This document shows positions 32,798 to 44,700 of a DNA stretch of 64,000 nt, piece by piece (the stretch's first letter is position 1; the number at the start of each line of letters is the position of its first letter). A program made the position numbers and the translations under genes. Source of the DNA: Chamaea fasciata (lineage: Eukaryota > Chordata > Aves > Passeriformes > Sylviidae); contig JARCOQ010000586.1 of assembly GCA_029207755.1 (NCBI GenBank), positions 1 through 64,000 of the forward strand, given 5' to 3'. Below the pieces are notes generated by a model. That model searched no databases. It was given only the letters and a program-made list of their open reading frames with translations, and had not been told where the DNA came from.

Positions 32798-33100
32798 TGA
32801 CGTCACCCGCGCTTATTTCGCCGCTCATTTGCATAAGTTTACATAAGGCTGGCGCCTCGGTGAGGTGGGCGGGGTCTGAGTCACGCCCAGGCCCCTCCCA
32901 GTACAAACCAGTAACTCCCAGTCCCCGTGGTCAGTGACGTCATTCGCATTTATTTGTGCTCTCATTTACATAAGTTTGCATATCGGCGCGGTGGGCGGGG
33001 TCAGAGCCGCGTTGGCCCCTCCCACTTCCTCCCAGTAGAACCAAGTAACCCCCAGGCCCCGCCCAGTTTGCCCCGCCCTTGTTGTCGCTCCATAAAAGGG
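32798..33100. promoter_or_regulatory. duplicated promoter-like module, R3
   Basis: Both CREs are perfect TGACGTCA (32798-32805 and 32935-32942). The first-half octamer and the GC boxes are kept, and the CArG-like box reads CCATAAAAGG. Confidence 0.5.
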
Positions 33101-33195
33101 AAGGGGGCGTGGCTTGATGAGGGGCGTGGTCGGTTTACATGTGGGGGAGGGGCAAAGGGTAAACCACGCCCAGAAACCCCGAAACCAGTTTAAAC

Positions 33196-33878
33196 CAGTA
33201 TAAACCAGTAACCCCCAAACCCACTCCCAGTCCATCCCAGTATAAACCAGTGACCCCAAACCCACTCCCAGTCCATACCAGTATCAAACCAGTAACCCCC
33301 AAACCCACTCCCAGTCCATCCCAGTATCAAACCAGTGACCCCAAACCCACTCCCAGTCCATCCCAGTATAAACCAGTGACCCCAAACCCACTCCCAGTCC
33401 ATCCCAGTATAAACCAGTGACCCCAAACCCACTCCCAGTCCATCCCAGTACAAACCAGTAACCCCCAAACCCACTCCCAGTCCATCCCAGTATAAACCAG
33501 TGACCCCAAACCCACTCCCAGTTCATCCCAGTACAAACCAGTAACCCCCAAACCCACTCTCAGTCCATCCCAGTATAAACCAGTAACCCCCAAAGCCACT
33601 CCCAGTCCATCCCAGTACAAACCAGTGACCCCCAAACCCACTCCCAGTCCATCCCAGTACAAACCAGTAACCCCCAAACTCACTCCCAGTCCATCCCAGT
33701 ACAAACCAGTGACCCCAAACCCACTCCCAGTCCATCCCAGTATAAACCAGTGACCCCAAACCCACTCCCAGTCCATCCCAGTACAAACCAGTGACCCCAA
33801 ACCCACTCCCAGTCTATCCCAGTATAAACCAGTGACCCCAAACCCACTCCCAGTCCATCCCAGTACAAACCAGTGCCC
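33196..33878. repeat. 41-bp satellite array, R3
   Basis: Unit variants are in the same order as R2, with only scattered single-base differences. Confidence 0.95.
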
Positions 33879-33904
33879 TCCAGTCCCCATTCCAGTGCCC
33901 TCAC

Positions 33905-33981
33905 CTGTCCGTACTGGTTTGAACTGGGATCTCTCGACGCTCGGTGACCTCCAGGGAGCGGCTCAGGGCCAGGGCCTGGCG
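33905..33981 (-). CDS. gene 2 exon candidate c, R3
   Basis: Identical to the R2 exon, with the CCCCCAG acceptor and GTGAGG donor kept. The upstream exons and promoter are missing as in R2. Confidence 0.3.
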
Positions 33982-33994
33982 CTGGGGGATACTG

Positions 33995-34975
33995 GGAGTT
34001 ACTGGTTTATACTGGTTTGTACTGGTTTGTACTGGTTTGGGGGTTTTCCTTACTGGTTTGTACTGGGAGGGGCTTTAGGGGTCACCGGGATGAACTGGGA
34101 AGGGATTTGGGGTGACTGGTTTGTACTGGTTTATACTGGTTTGGGGTTTTTCTTTCCTGGTTTGTACTGGTTTGTACTGGGAGGGGGTTTGGGGGGTTTT
34201 TTGGGATTTTTGGGGAGAATTTGGGGATTTTGGGGATCTAAAAATTCCAATTTTTAGTGGGAATTTTGGAGTCATTTTCTGGGATTTTGGGGCTCTGAAA
34301 TCCTGATTTTTAATGGGAATTTTTGGGGTGAATTTTTGGCGTTTTGGGAGGGAATTTTGGGGATAATTTGAGGGATTTTGGGGCTTCAAAAAACCCCATT
34401 TTTCAGTCGGAATTTTGGGGTCATTTTTTGGGATTTTGGGGCTCTGAAATCCTGATTTTTAGTGGGAATTTTTGGGTCATTTTTAGGGCATTTTCGGTGA
34501 ATTTTGGGGGATTTCGGGGCTCTAAAAGTTCCAATTTTTAGTGGGAATTTTGGGGTGAATTTTGGGGGATTTGGGGGCTTTAAAAATCTCAGTTTTGGGA
34601 GGGAATTTTGGAGTAAATTTTTGGGATTTTGGGTGGAAATTTTGGGGTGAATTTTTGGGGATTTTGGGGCTCTGAAAATCCCAATTTTTAGTGGGAATTT
34701 TGGGGTTTTTTGATGGATTTTAGTTGGGAATTTTGCGGTGAATTTTTGGGATTTTGGGTGGAAATTTTGGGGGTTTTGGAACTTCAAAAATTCCAATTTT
34801 GGGGTGAATTTCGGGGATTTTTGAGGCTCTAAAAATCCCAATTTTCAGCGGGAATTTTGGGGTAAAATTGAGGGATTTTGAGGCTTAAAAATTTTCAGTT
34901 TTCAGTGGAAATTTTCGGGTCATTTTTTGGGATTTTGAGTGGAAATTTTGGGGTGAATTTTTGAGATTTTTTTGG
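33995..34975. repeat. inverted 11-bp repeats and G/T-rich tract, R3
   Basis: Same as R2. The many four-G runs on the plus strand give quadruplex potential. Confidence 0.85.
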
Positions 34976-35334
34976 GATCGAAAAATTTTAATTAAAAAAA
35001 TTAAATAAATAATTATTTAGTTAATTTAATTAAAATTAAAATAAAATTAAATTTCAATAAATTTTCAGCTCGCCAGTTTTTGTTGTTGTTGTTTTGCTGT
35101 GGCCGCGGTTGTTTTTTTTTTTTTTTTGTGGGAGTTTGAGGCGGTTTTTGGGAAAATTTTTCCCCTCAGGTTTTGCCGATTTGGGGACTTTTTTTCTTTT
35201 TAAAGCGATTTTTTTCCCCAAAAAATGTCGTTTCACCCCTCTAAAATCCCCATTTTCCCCCCTAAAATCTCCCTTTCTTCCCCAAAATCTCCATTTTCCC
35301 CCCAAATTTCCGTCTTATCCGGCAAAACCCCCCG

Positions 35335-36045
35335 CGCGCCGCCATCTTGTACGGCAACCCCGAGCGGCCAAACCACCCCAAAGCCGACAAATTTTCCCGT
35401 TCCCCCCCCAAAATCTCTATTAGTCTCTCTAAAATTTCTTTTTTTTCCCTTAAATCCCATTTTTCCCCCCAAATCTCCATTTTCTTCGTTTTTGTACGGC
35501 AAAAAACCCCCGCGCGCCGCCCTCTTGTACGGCAAGATCCTCCGGGCGCCGCCATTTTGCCGCCCGCTCCTCACCCCTCACACCGCGCCGCCATTTTGTA
35601 CGGCAACCCCCAGCGGTCAAACCACCCCAAAACTCCCTAAATTTTGCCGTTTTCCCCCCAAATTTAGAGTCGGAGATTTCCATTTTTATCTCTAAAATCC
35701 ACTTTTTCCCCCAAATCCCCTTTTTCCACCCAAATCTCCGTTTTCTCCATTTTGTACGGCACGATCCTCAAAACGCCGCCATTCTGTCGTCCTCACGTCT
35801 CCCTCAAACAGCGCCGCCATTTTGTACGGCAACCCCCAGCGGCCAAACCGCCCCAAAACCTCCCGATTTTATCCGTTTTTTCTCCAAATTTAGAATTGGA
35901 AAATCCAATTTTTATCTCTGAAATCCCCTTTTTCCCCGAAATCCCCTTTTTTCCTCCCAAATCTCCGTTTTCTGTATTCTGTATGGCGAAATCTCCGAGC
36001 CGCCATTTTGTCGCCCTCACACCGCGCCGCCATTTTGTACGGCAA
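35335..36045. promoter_or_regulatory. array of YY1-type motifs, R3
   Basis: Same arrangement as R2, with one motif better preserved (GAGCCGCCATTTTG near 35998 where R2 has GAGCTGCCATTTTG). Confidence 0.55.
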
Positions 36046-36157
36046 GCCCCGGAGGCCAAACCGCCCCAAAACCTCCCGATTTTATCCGTTTTTTGCCCCA
36101 AAGAACGAGTCGGATATTTCCGGTTTTTAATTCTTTTGAATTTTCCAGGATCCCCCC

Positions 36158-36264
36158 TCAGCCCAACGTGTCTTTCCAGGGTCTTTTCGGGGTGTCTGAG
36201 GGCGCGGCCGGAGCGGCCCCGGGGGAGCTCAGCCGGTTTTGAGCGAAGGTTTGCCGGAGAGGGC
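36158..36264 (-). CDS. gene 1 terminal coding exon, R3
   Basis: Same 107 bp, acceptor and TGA stop as in R1 and R2; no base difference seen. Confidence 0.45.
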
Positions 36265-36384
36265 CTGATTAAACAAACAAAAAAACCCCGAAATAAATAA
36301 AAATGTAAAAATATCATTCTGGGGAGGGATTCCCCCTTCCCCCAAATTTTTGGGGGTTTTTTTTGGGAGGGGTTTTTTGGTCAC

Positions 36385-36448
36385 CTTTGGCCGCCAGCTG
36401 CAGGTGGTTCCGGAGGCGCCAGCGGCGCTGATCGGCCTCGTGCGTGGC
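36385..36448 (-). CDS. gene 1 penultimate exon, R3
   Basis: Same 64 bp as the other copies, with the GTGACC donor as in R1. It lies at the R3/S3 boundary. Confidence 0.45.
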
Positions 36449-37016
36449 CTTGGCAAATGAGGAGACAGGGGAAGGAGGCAGCTCTTAGGGACAGAATTAT
36501 TCCTTTTATCCTCTCTATGCCTGTTGAAGTACTGCCTTGCCTTAGGGGGATAACTCAAGCAAACACCTGTTGGATGCCATTGTGTTTTCAGGGATGATTT
36601 AGGGATGGCTGCCCATTTCTAGTGATCCTGTTCAGAAGTGGTTTAAAATGTACAGTAGTGTAGGCGGAAAGTCAAGCTAGAGCTGCTGTGACAGTGCTTC
36701 CATCATCTGTCAGCATCCTGAGTGTTGTGAGCTAAACCTGAAATTTGATTTGAACTGCCTGATATCTGCCAAGGGGCAGGATATCATTGCTGGAGAGAAA
36801 TCCTCTCATCTTCCGCGACTCCATCCCCAGTCAGATGGAAGAACAGGTTGGTATCCAGAGCTGAATGGCACTGGACCTTTACGGGGCACAGAAATCATCC
36901 ATATCCCCATGCTTTTAAGGAAAAGGATTCTGAGCAGAGGGCCCTTTGGCTCTGCGGCAGAAACTGTTTGGAAAAAGTTGCTTTAATAATAAGATTCTGA
37001 CTGAAGAGTTTTGCAG

Positions 37017-37132
37017 ACGATGGTTTGCTTATGGAAATGGTCAAGCGGTCGTTCTGGTATTTGGACACCAGGTTACAAAAAGAGAAAAACTACTGTATCG
37101 GTGTACATGAAGTGAATGAAAAAGTAGATTAA
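37017..37132 (+). CDS. terminal-exon candidate in S3
   Basis: Base-identical to the S1 and S2 copies although S3 has changed elsewhere. The frame ends in TAA. No protein family was recognised. Confidence 0.25.
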
Positions 37133-37863
37133 AGGAAAAGTTCAGAAGCCAAAGCTGGAGAGAGGTTCAGAGTAACCCAAAATTGCCATCCAAGATCTTG
37201 GGGAGGAGGGTTGTAACCTTTCTGAGGTATTACTGTGCGTGTACTCCCTAACTAATACATTGGGTATGTTAGACCAAACCAGACAATTAATTTTTAACAC
37301 AGAAGGACTTTGAGGACAACTCTGACACCCAGAGGAAAGAAAAGGCTTAATGGAAAGTTTCCATCTTCGAATCACTGCTAAAGTAGAAGTGCTGTTTTGT
37401 TAGTGGAAAATGTCAGTGAAATTTCAAATAATTGTGTATTCCTGAGAGGTGATTTACTACAGTAAATCCCCTTTGTGGAATAGTTAAGTCACAATTGAAA
37501 TTTGGTGCTGTGCAGTAGTCCATTGTTCTGGTACTTAAACTCTTTAGGGAACAGCCCCCATGAGGGGTAATGATTTGCTGGTGGCCAAGAAATGTATTTT
37601 CTGTATGATCCAGGCGGAGAAGTAAAGGAAGAAATGCTGTGAAATGGACACATTTTTTGTACACCTGAAAAGAGACTTGTATGTGATATGCAGGCAGATA
37701 TCAGCTTTAAATTCGATGTAGTCAATGTTAATGGTATTAACATAGAGATCTTTATCAGCAGAGGTGTATTCAGGCTTCTTCTATTTTCCTGTCCATTTGC
37801 TTCAGTGTAGCAGTGTGAGATGAAAGCCCAAGGCTTTGCAGACTGGCTCCTCATTTGTGCCCC

Positions 37864-38498
37864 TGTTTGAGGCAGGGAACAGGTAGACCTGAGAAACAGT
37901 GAGAATGCCAGCACAGGGGCTCCTGCTGCACGTGCTGATGCGTCCCTTGTGTGGGATGGAGAGTGCCCACTTGGTTTGAGGATTTGCTTCCAGGCATCTG
38001 ATTTCTCTGAGATGGTGTCATTTTCTCTGTAAATGTGCCTCTGTGGCTGTAGCTGCCAACAGTTTAGTCTGAACAGTATTCATCGGTTTGATTGTTTCCT
38101 GCTCCCTCTGACTTTGTGGTGCACAAGTCGACCTAAATGTCTCAATAATGAATTATTGCTGGGTGATTAATCAGCTTCCCCTGCTTTAGACAGTTGCCTC
38201 CTAGAACTTACCATAATTCACCTCCATCAGCCAAGACATACAGACATTAATTGCCTCATAATATTGTCAGGAAGATGTCAGGTAGTACTGACAGGGTGTG
38301 AGTGCGTCTCTTTGATCTAAGCAAATTTTGTTAGTGTTTTGCCTCTAATCTCATTCTACACATTTATCTTGCCGGTGCCACGAGCTGGACTGAGGACACA
38401 TCATCAGGGTGCAGTCAGGAGCAATCTGTCCAAATGAACAGTGATTTCACATTTGCAGTGGGAAGTGAGTAATTCCCCAGCAGGTAAGTCACAAAACC
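37864..38498. other. ~635-bp block found only in S3
   Basis: S1 and S2 read straight across this site with only a CC shared at the edges. The block is AT-average, shows no target-site duplication, poly-A or terminal repeat, and has no recognised gene. It is either an insertion in S3 or, more simply, a deletion in the ancestor of S1 and S2. Confidence 0.6.
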
Positions 38499-41400
38499 AG
38501 TTACTGACAGCTGGGACAGTGGAAATTCTCCTTGCAGTGGCCTTGTTTTAAGCACCAAGATGAAAATATAATGCATGCTTAGAAGGTGCAAACAATGTCT
38601 AGTCTCATTTCACTCAGTGACATTTGCTCAGCTTCATCTTGGAGCACTGGAGATATTTTAGTATTTCAAAGTGTATCAAACTATTTGCCCAGTATTTGGA
38701 AAAGCTACTCAGATGTAGTGGAAATGTTTCTATTTCAGACCCAAACCACTTTGATATCTGTTAATTTTATTAGTGTGTTGAAGTTCATTGACACTGGGAA
38801 AAGTGATCCTGTTTCTTCAATTGATAACACCACAGGAATTGCCTTTTTATTAATCTTTATTTGGATGCCTCCCTGTCCCTATGGAACAATGGGGTTGAAG
38901 ATGCCGTGAGTTAGAACACTGGAAGGAAAAGGCCAGGCTAAATATTCCTTGAAATAAATAGGCCTCTTTCCCTTGACTTCAAAGGAAAAAAAAACCCAAC
39001 CTAATTAAATACAATTGAGGGGAAGAGGAAAAAAATGAGAACCTTTGATTTGAACACACTTTGGAGCAGAGCATGGAGAGATAGGAGAATGATCTCTGTG
39101 AGATGAATAAGTTGCCTCTCCTGCTGCATTTGTTTTGGGGTGGGTGAATCATTTCTTGAGGATTCTGTTTTTAAAAGTTGGATTTGACTTGGTTGATATT
39201 CCTTTCAGCATCTAGATTTTCTATTTTGGCTTGTATTTTTCATACAAGAACCATGTTGTTAGAGCAGATAGCTGGTCCTGCAGTACAGGCAGATCTCATA
39301 AGGGTAGGAGGATAAGGAAATACACCGGAAAGGACAATATTGAAGATTTTATCAAGTTTGACCTCCCGGCAGTTGAAGCAAGTTGTCCTTCAAGGTCTTG
39401 TGGGAGCTGTTTCAAGTGAAGAGAGCACGAGTCACAAACACTGTGAAGTTCTCTGACTGATTCTAAACAGGGTAAAGAATTAGCCCCTTCACCATCACGC
39501 CTGGATTTTTACCTGGGGAGAATGTCTATGGAAAAAGATTGTGGCTGTTGTGAAGGAATAACGTCCAAGGCAGCCGAAAATCTGCATTGGCTGATGTGTT
39601 GTGTGTCCTCCCTCCTCCCAGTGTTTTCAGTCAGTGTGTCAGAGCCTTTCCTGGCATGTGAGACATTCCTTGAAGTGTTGAAATGGTTCCTTGGGACTCC
39701 CTCACTCTTGGCAAAAAAAGTAGGAGGAAGAAGGACAAAACTCACTCCCTCCACTTCCAAGGAGTGTATATTGTGTGTTGTATACTCCCTTGGGGTGTTT
39801 GCCACCTTTCCTGAGGGTGAACTTGTAGGATTTGTTGCAAACTTATTCACAAGAAATGTTGTGTGTACCTATTAGAGTTTTAGAGTGAGTTAGGGATTTG
39901 GCAAGGGTGAATTGTTTAAGTTGAAAATAATTTTTGGGTGTAACAGATCAACCCCTGCATACTACAGATAAAAATACTTGCAAGAACCTTTCCCTTTTTC
40001 ATTTATCATTATGCACACTGCTTCACTGGAAAAGGCCTCACAGGATGTGTTTGGAGAGGAGCCTGCTTTTCCATTAAACAACAAGGAATATTTTACTTTT
40101 GAAAGAAAGAGACAAAAACATGCCATTTTTTTTAATGGCACGTTCTTAGTTATCAGATTAACAACATTTTTGGAGGGGTATTCAAGCAAGTATTAAGCGT
40201 AAAACATACAAATAAACGTACTCTGACTTTCAGCAATCCTTTAAGAACTAGAGACTTCTCTTAAAGCAGGATCCCTTTCCTTCTGGGTGGATCACCTTTA
40301 GGTATTCCTCCAAACAAGCTGCAGCTGTCCCATGTGACACTGGCAGGGGCAGCTCTGGGCCGTGGTGCTTCCCCAGGAGTTTTTGGCGGCTGACTCTTGC
40401 TTAGGTAATTTAGTAATTGTGCTGCCACCTTCGGGATCCCCAAAAGGTCTGTCTCCCACATGCCTGCATGTTGCAAGACTCTATTTCATTTCCATATGTT
40501 CCTCTTTTCTGTGCACGATTGGTCTTTGGACGGATAAAGGAGGGGTTTTAGCACCTGTTAATGAATTAATTAAATGGTGGATGTACTGATGTAATCTCTA
40601 CAAAATGATTCTGTTAGATACTTTGGAGACTTCTGTTTTGCTCGTGTGATCTTTACTATTTGAGGGAAACTTTGAAACTCCTGATGGGCCTTGAGTGATT
40701 TTTACTTCTTGGACAGACCGTGCTTCTCTTGTCTTTCTACTTGTTGTCCCCTTAATTTTAGCCCCTAGAGGGCTAAACTTTACAGTTTCATTAAATAAAT
40801 CATAAATATTTCAGTTTATAAATAATATAGATGTTCATTGTATATTTTTATATAATTTAATTTTGTCCCCTACAGGGCTAAAATTTGGAGGGTGAGTGCT
40901 GCTCTTCAGGAAAACCTGGTGATGGAACAAATGAGGCGCAGCTGGCATCAGTCAAGGTTTCAGTTAGACAGAGTGGAAACTCTGCAGTTGGACCAAGTGC
41001 CTTCATCAGAGCAGCCAGTTCCAGAGCTCCTTCACTGTGGCACCTTCAGGCTTGGTGGTAGGAGAACCTGACACAGTGAGTGTAAAGCAACGACACCTGA
41101 GCTTGCAGAGTCTGTGGCTGAGTAAAATCTGGTCTAAGTTCTGTTGTTTTACAGAAGAAAAATGTTGTAGCTGATCTGTCAAACACAGTAGACTCAAAGT
41201 GAGGGCCTGGCAGTGACTCTGTAAGAAGAAATGGTTTCTAAAACAGGGTAAAAAAGTGGGAGCTGGCTGCTGAAGATTGATAGCAGAGATTGTTTTTGGC
41301 TTGGTTGTCGCACTAGTGATTCCACGTGGTATATTTTGATGCTTTTCAGTTTAGATTGCTATACGAGTATGGAGTTTGTCTTGCCCTCTCTTTGTTGGGC

Positions 41401-41616
41401 AGCTTTATGGCCATGATACTCAGTAAATGATGAGCTTTCTTTAGGTTGATTTATACTGTTGGCTGGGGATTATTTGTGGGGTTTTTTTCTGCTTGAGGTC
41501 TCAACCATTAACAAACGTGTGCTGGACTTCAGCTTTGTACATAAACCTCCAAAGTGGGAAAAAGGCCTCTCATATTTCCTGTATTTCTGTTATAAAGTAG
41601 CTATAAGTGGTACAGT

Positions 41617-41722
41617 TTTGGGGGTGAGTGACTCACTTCTTGAGGATTTTATTTTTAAAAGTTGGATTTGACTTGGTTGATATTCCTTTCAGCATCTAGA
41701 TTTTCTATTTGGGCATGTATTT
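41617..41722 (+). repeat. extra 105-bp copy of part of the S segment
   Basis: This matches S1 17229-17336, including a long nearly unbroken stretch around GATATTCCTTTCAGCATCTA, although S3 homology proper has ended 250 bp earlier and S3 has its own copy near 39.2 kb. It is an older local duplication at the edge of the array. Confidence 0.75.
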
Positions 41723-44700
41723 TCCACGTTGACTTTAATGATCATAGTGTCAAAAAGTCAACATGCTGTTGTAGAAGTGAGAAGTTTGCCTGAGTGCTTG
41801 ATTCCAGGGAGGAGAAATAGAAGAAAATAAGTAAATACTGTTGCAATTTGTTTATTTAAAAGCTCTATTCAATACATTTTTTACCGTGTTGCTTGCTGAG
41901 TTTAATCAGAGTCCGAATAGATTTCAAACCTTCTCTCCAGTTTTAGGAAGCTTGGAGATGGCAGTTTCAAGATTACCTCATCTTGTTGGCGTGGTTTCTT
42001 TCTAGGAAGTCTGAATGGTACATCAGAATCTACTTTGTTTTTCCAGAAGCATCAGTACTTCATGGTATTGTGGAAAAGTTCAAGTCATTACCGTGCCAAC
42101 CCGTCACAGTTAATTTTTTGGCAAAATGAATCCATACCAACACATGGTTTCAATCGATTTCTTATGCAGATTCTGCAGTAGATGTGCAGATCTGTTGATT
42201 AGCTCAGCCTGTTGGAAGAGTGGGGTCTGCCCCATTTGTTGTCCTTGGGGACAGTCATGGCTGGGTTATTTCTGTGGGCCTGTCAGCTCACAAGGAAATT
42301 CCCTTCAGCTCTTACCCTGACTCAGATCAGCATGAGGAACATCATGACATTATAGTTATTTTTTTAAAATGTTTTTAATGTATTTTCAACTTGTACTGGT
42401 GCTGCATAAATTCATTCAGAGTCTCTGTGGAATGCTGAGCACGGTTGTGGTAAATGAGTTTTGCAGGTGTGGATTGGTGGAATTGCAGTTTGCCCTGCAG
42501 TGTGTTTTAGTCTCCTTTGTGAGTGTTTCCCCACCCCTCACCTGGCTGTAACATGTATAAGTGCCCAAGTGAGCAGTTATTTACCTGTGGCAAGTCTGTT
42601 GTACCTAAACTCAGGAAATTGTGCACCTCCTGGCCCTATTTACCTTGATCTTATTCCATAAAATATTCCTGCTCATAATCTGCGCAGCTCAGAGGCACGG
42701 AAAGATGATCTGCAAAAAGAGGGAATACTTGCTCTGAACTCTATGGAGGCCCTCAGGAGTCATTCTGATTGATGTCTAGGGATTTCACAAGGATTTGACC
42801 TGCTTGATCTTGAGCTTGTAATTAATTGTCAGGGCTGCTATCAGCTTTAGAAATGGGTTTCTACTAACTGGCCCAAAATAGCGATGTTGGGCTTTGAAAC
42901 TGTTGCCGTTTATGTGTGAAATCAATTGCACCAAGAGCATGTTGTTTTCATCAGTAACAAAAAGGATCCTGTTCTGTAATGTCATCCCATCTGTTAGAAA
43001 ATGTTAGCACCTCTCATTTCACAAGGCTTTTTTTTTTGTACACGGCAAGGATGCCTTAAATTTAGTCACGTGCAGGAAGAAATCTGCACCTGGATACTCG
43101 TTGTAAAGGCACTAGATATGTGTGATTTCTCTGTATTTTAACACTTACTTGAATACAATAGATGAAGCTGGTCAGATGATGAAAGGGCTCTTTGGCTATT
43201 GAAAGTCCTCTTGCCACCTCATCTCTCCTACTGTCAGTGTATGCCTGATAGTTAATAATAGCTTGACACTGGTATAGTTTCAAGCTATTTTTTGCCCATT
43301 TCCCTCTTGGTTGCCATCAAAAGAACAGGTTCTATTAGGGGAGCCTTTTTTCCTGCAAGTAAATCGATGTTTAGTGAAGAGAAAATGCATGGCAGTGGTG
43401 GAAACTTAGCAGAGCTTCCTGCTCCTGCTGCACTGCTCATCATCCCATTTATCCATGGGGAAGGAGGGCAGTGTCTCTTTAGGATATCATGCCCTGACTC
43501 GGGGAGATTTACCTGGTGGTCCCACCCCAGAATGGTCCATAGGAAGCCTGGCAGGCTGCCAATTTCTTGCTTAGACCGAGGAATCTAAGGGACTAAAACC
43601 AGGAGAATATGTTCTGTCTGTGTTACATGATAGACATGAGCAACGTGTTATCACAGAGATGTGACAGGGACCTCGTTAGGCCCAGCAGATGTTTTAGTCC
43701 TGGCTCTCCTACTCTGAATGTGAGAGCTGGAAACATGCTGGCAGTGTAGTGCACATCCTCAGAGGACGGAAGGTAATTTGACAGCTCACTGTAACCCTCT
43801 TCAATAATGTTGACTCTTCTGGCATCGGTTTGTTGAGAATGTGGCTTCTCATGTGGAAAACCGAGACTTTTTGTAGTAAAAATAAGGATTTCTTTTCCTG
43901 ATTTGTTTTTTTTTTTTTTTTCTGGCTTAGGTTAGAAGAGAGAAATATTTGAATGTAGCATTGACGTGTTTGATTTCTAAACTTTATTTGGAGACTTTGA
44001 AAAAGTGAAAATACGTAAGCATTATTGAAGGAATAAAGTGTTCTTGTTTGATGCATTCGACTGTTCTTTTCTTTCTGAGAATCTGTGTTTTTAGAGATAC
44101 CAGGCAGCTCTTTTTCCTTTAGCAGTAACGGAGTCCTGCTGTCTGTCTCAAGAGAAGGCAAAAAAGGTCAGATAAGAACTGTTTAGATAAGATAGGTGGT
44201 GAACCAGATGAGGAGCTGCGCAAAACTGAAAACAGACAAGTAATGTTGCTCTGTCCCTGTCCCCCAAGTCCAAAAAATCCTCTCAATGCCCTCAAGCTGC
44301 TGTCTTTGTGAAGGGCATCTTTTGTCTCGAGTGCAAGTTTAGAAAATGTTTTGTTGTACTGGTTATGCTAATTAAAGCGATGTTTGTTTTCCAAGACTGC
44401 GATTCAGAGGGCTGTCCTGCTCTGCATAATTACCTGTCACAGCAAAGAGAAAATATTAAGATGGGAAACTGAGATTGGTGTAAAATTCTGTCTTATCTGC
44501 AAGGTGTATCAGCAGTGTATTTCATAGAGCTTGATTGTATCCAAGATTCCAGGGGGCTCCTGGTGTCAGGTGAGAATCCTTCTTTATGGAAAGCACTTGC
44601 TCTTTTCCTATTGATATTGGTGAGCCAAAGAAACTGTTTTTTGCTGCTTCTTGTAGCAAACCGAGTGGGAAATGTGAGATGTAACAGCACTGCCTAAGCC

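Larger units (their letters stand above)
32520..36452. repeat. R3: third copy of the GC-rich cassette
   Basis: Nearly identical to R2, including the missing 2.8-kb segment and the AT-only junction (about 34985-35060). It differs from R2 by two fewer 40-bp units and scattered single bases. Confidence 0.9.
36453..41372. repeat. S3: third, partial and more diverged copy of the spacer
   Basis: Homology to S1/S2 starts at the R3 edge and ends at about 41372, which corresponds to about 20240 in S1. S3 has many private substitutions, an extra ~635-bp block (37864-38498) and lacks the 774-bp block (junction at about 39722-39728). The hairpin element is kept at about 40751-40886. Confidence 0.9.
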
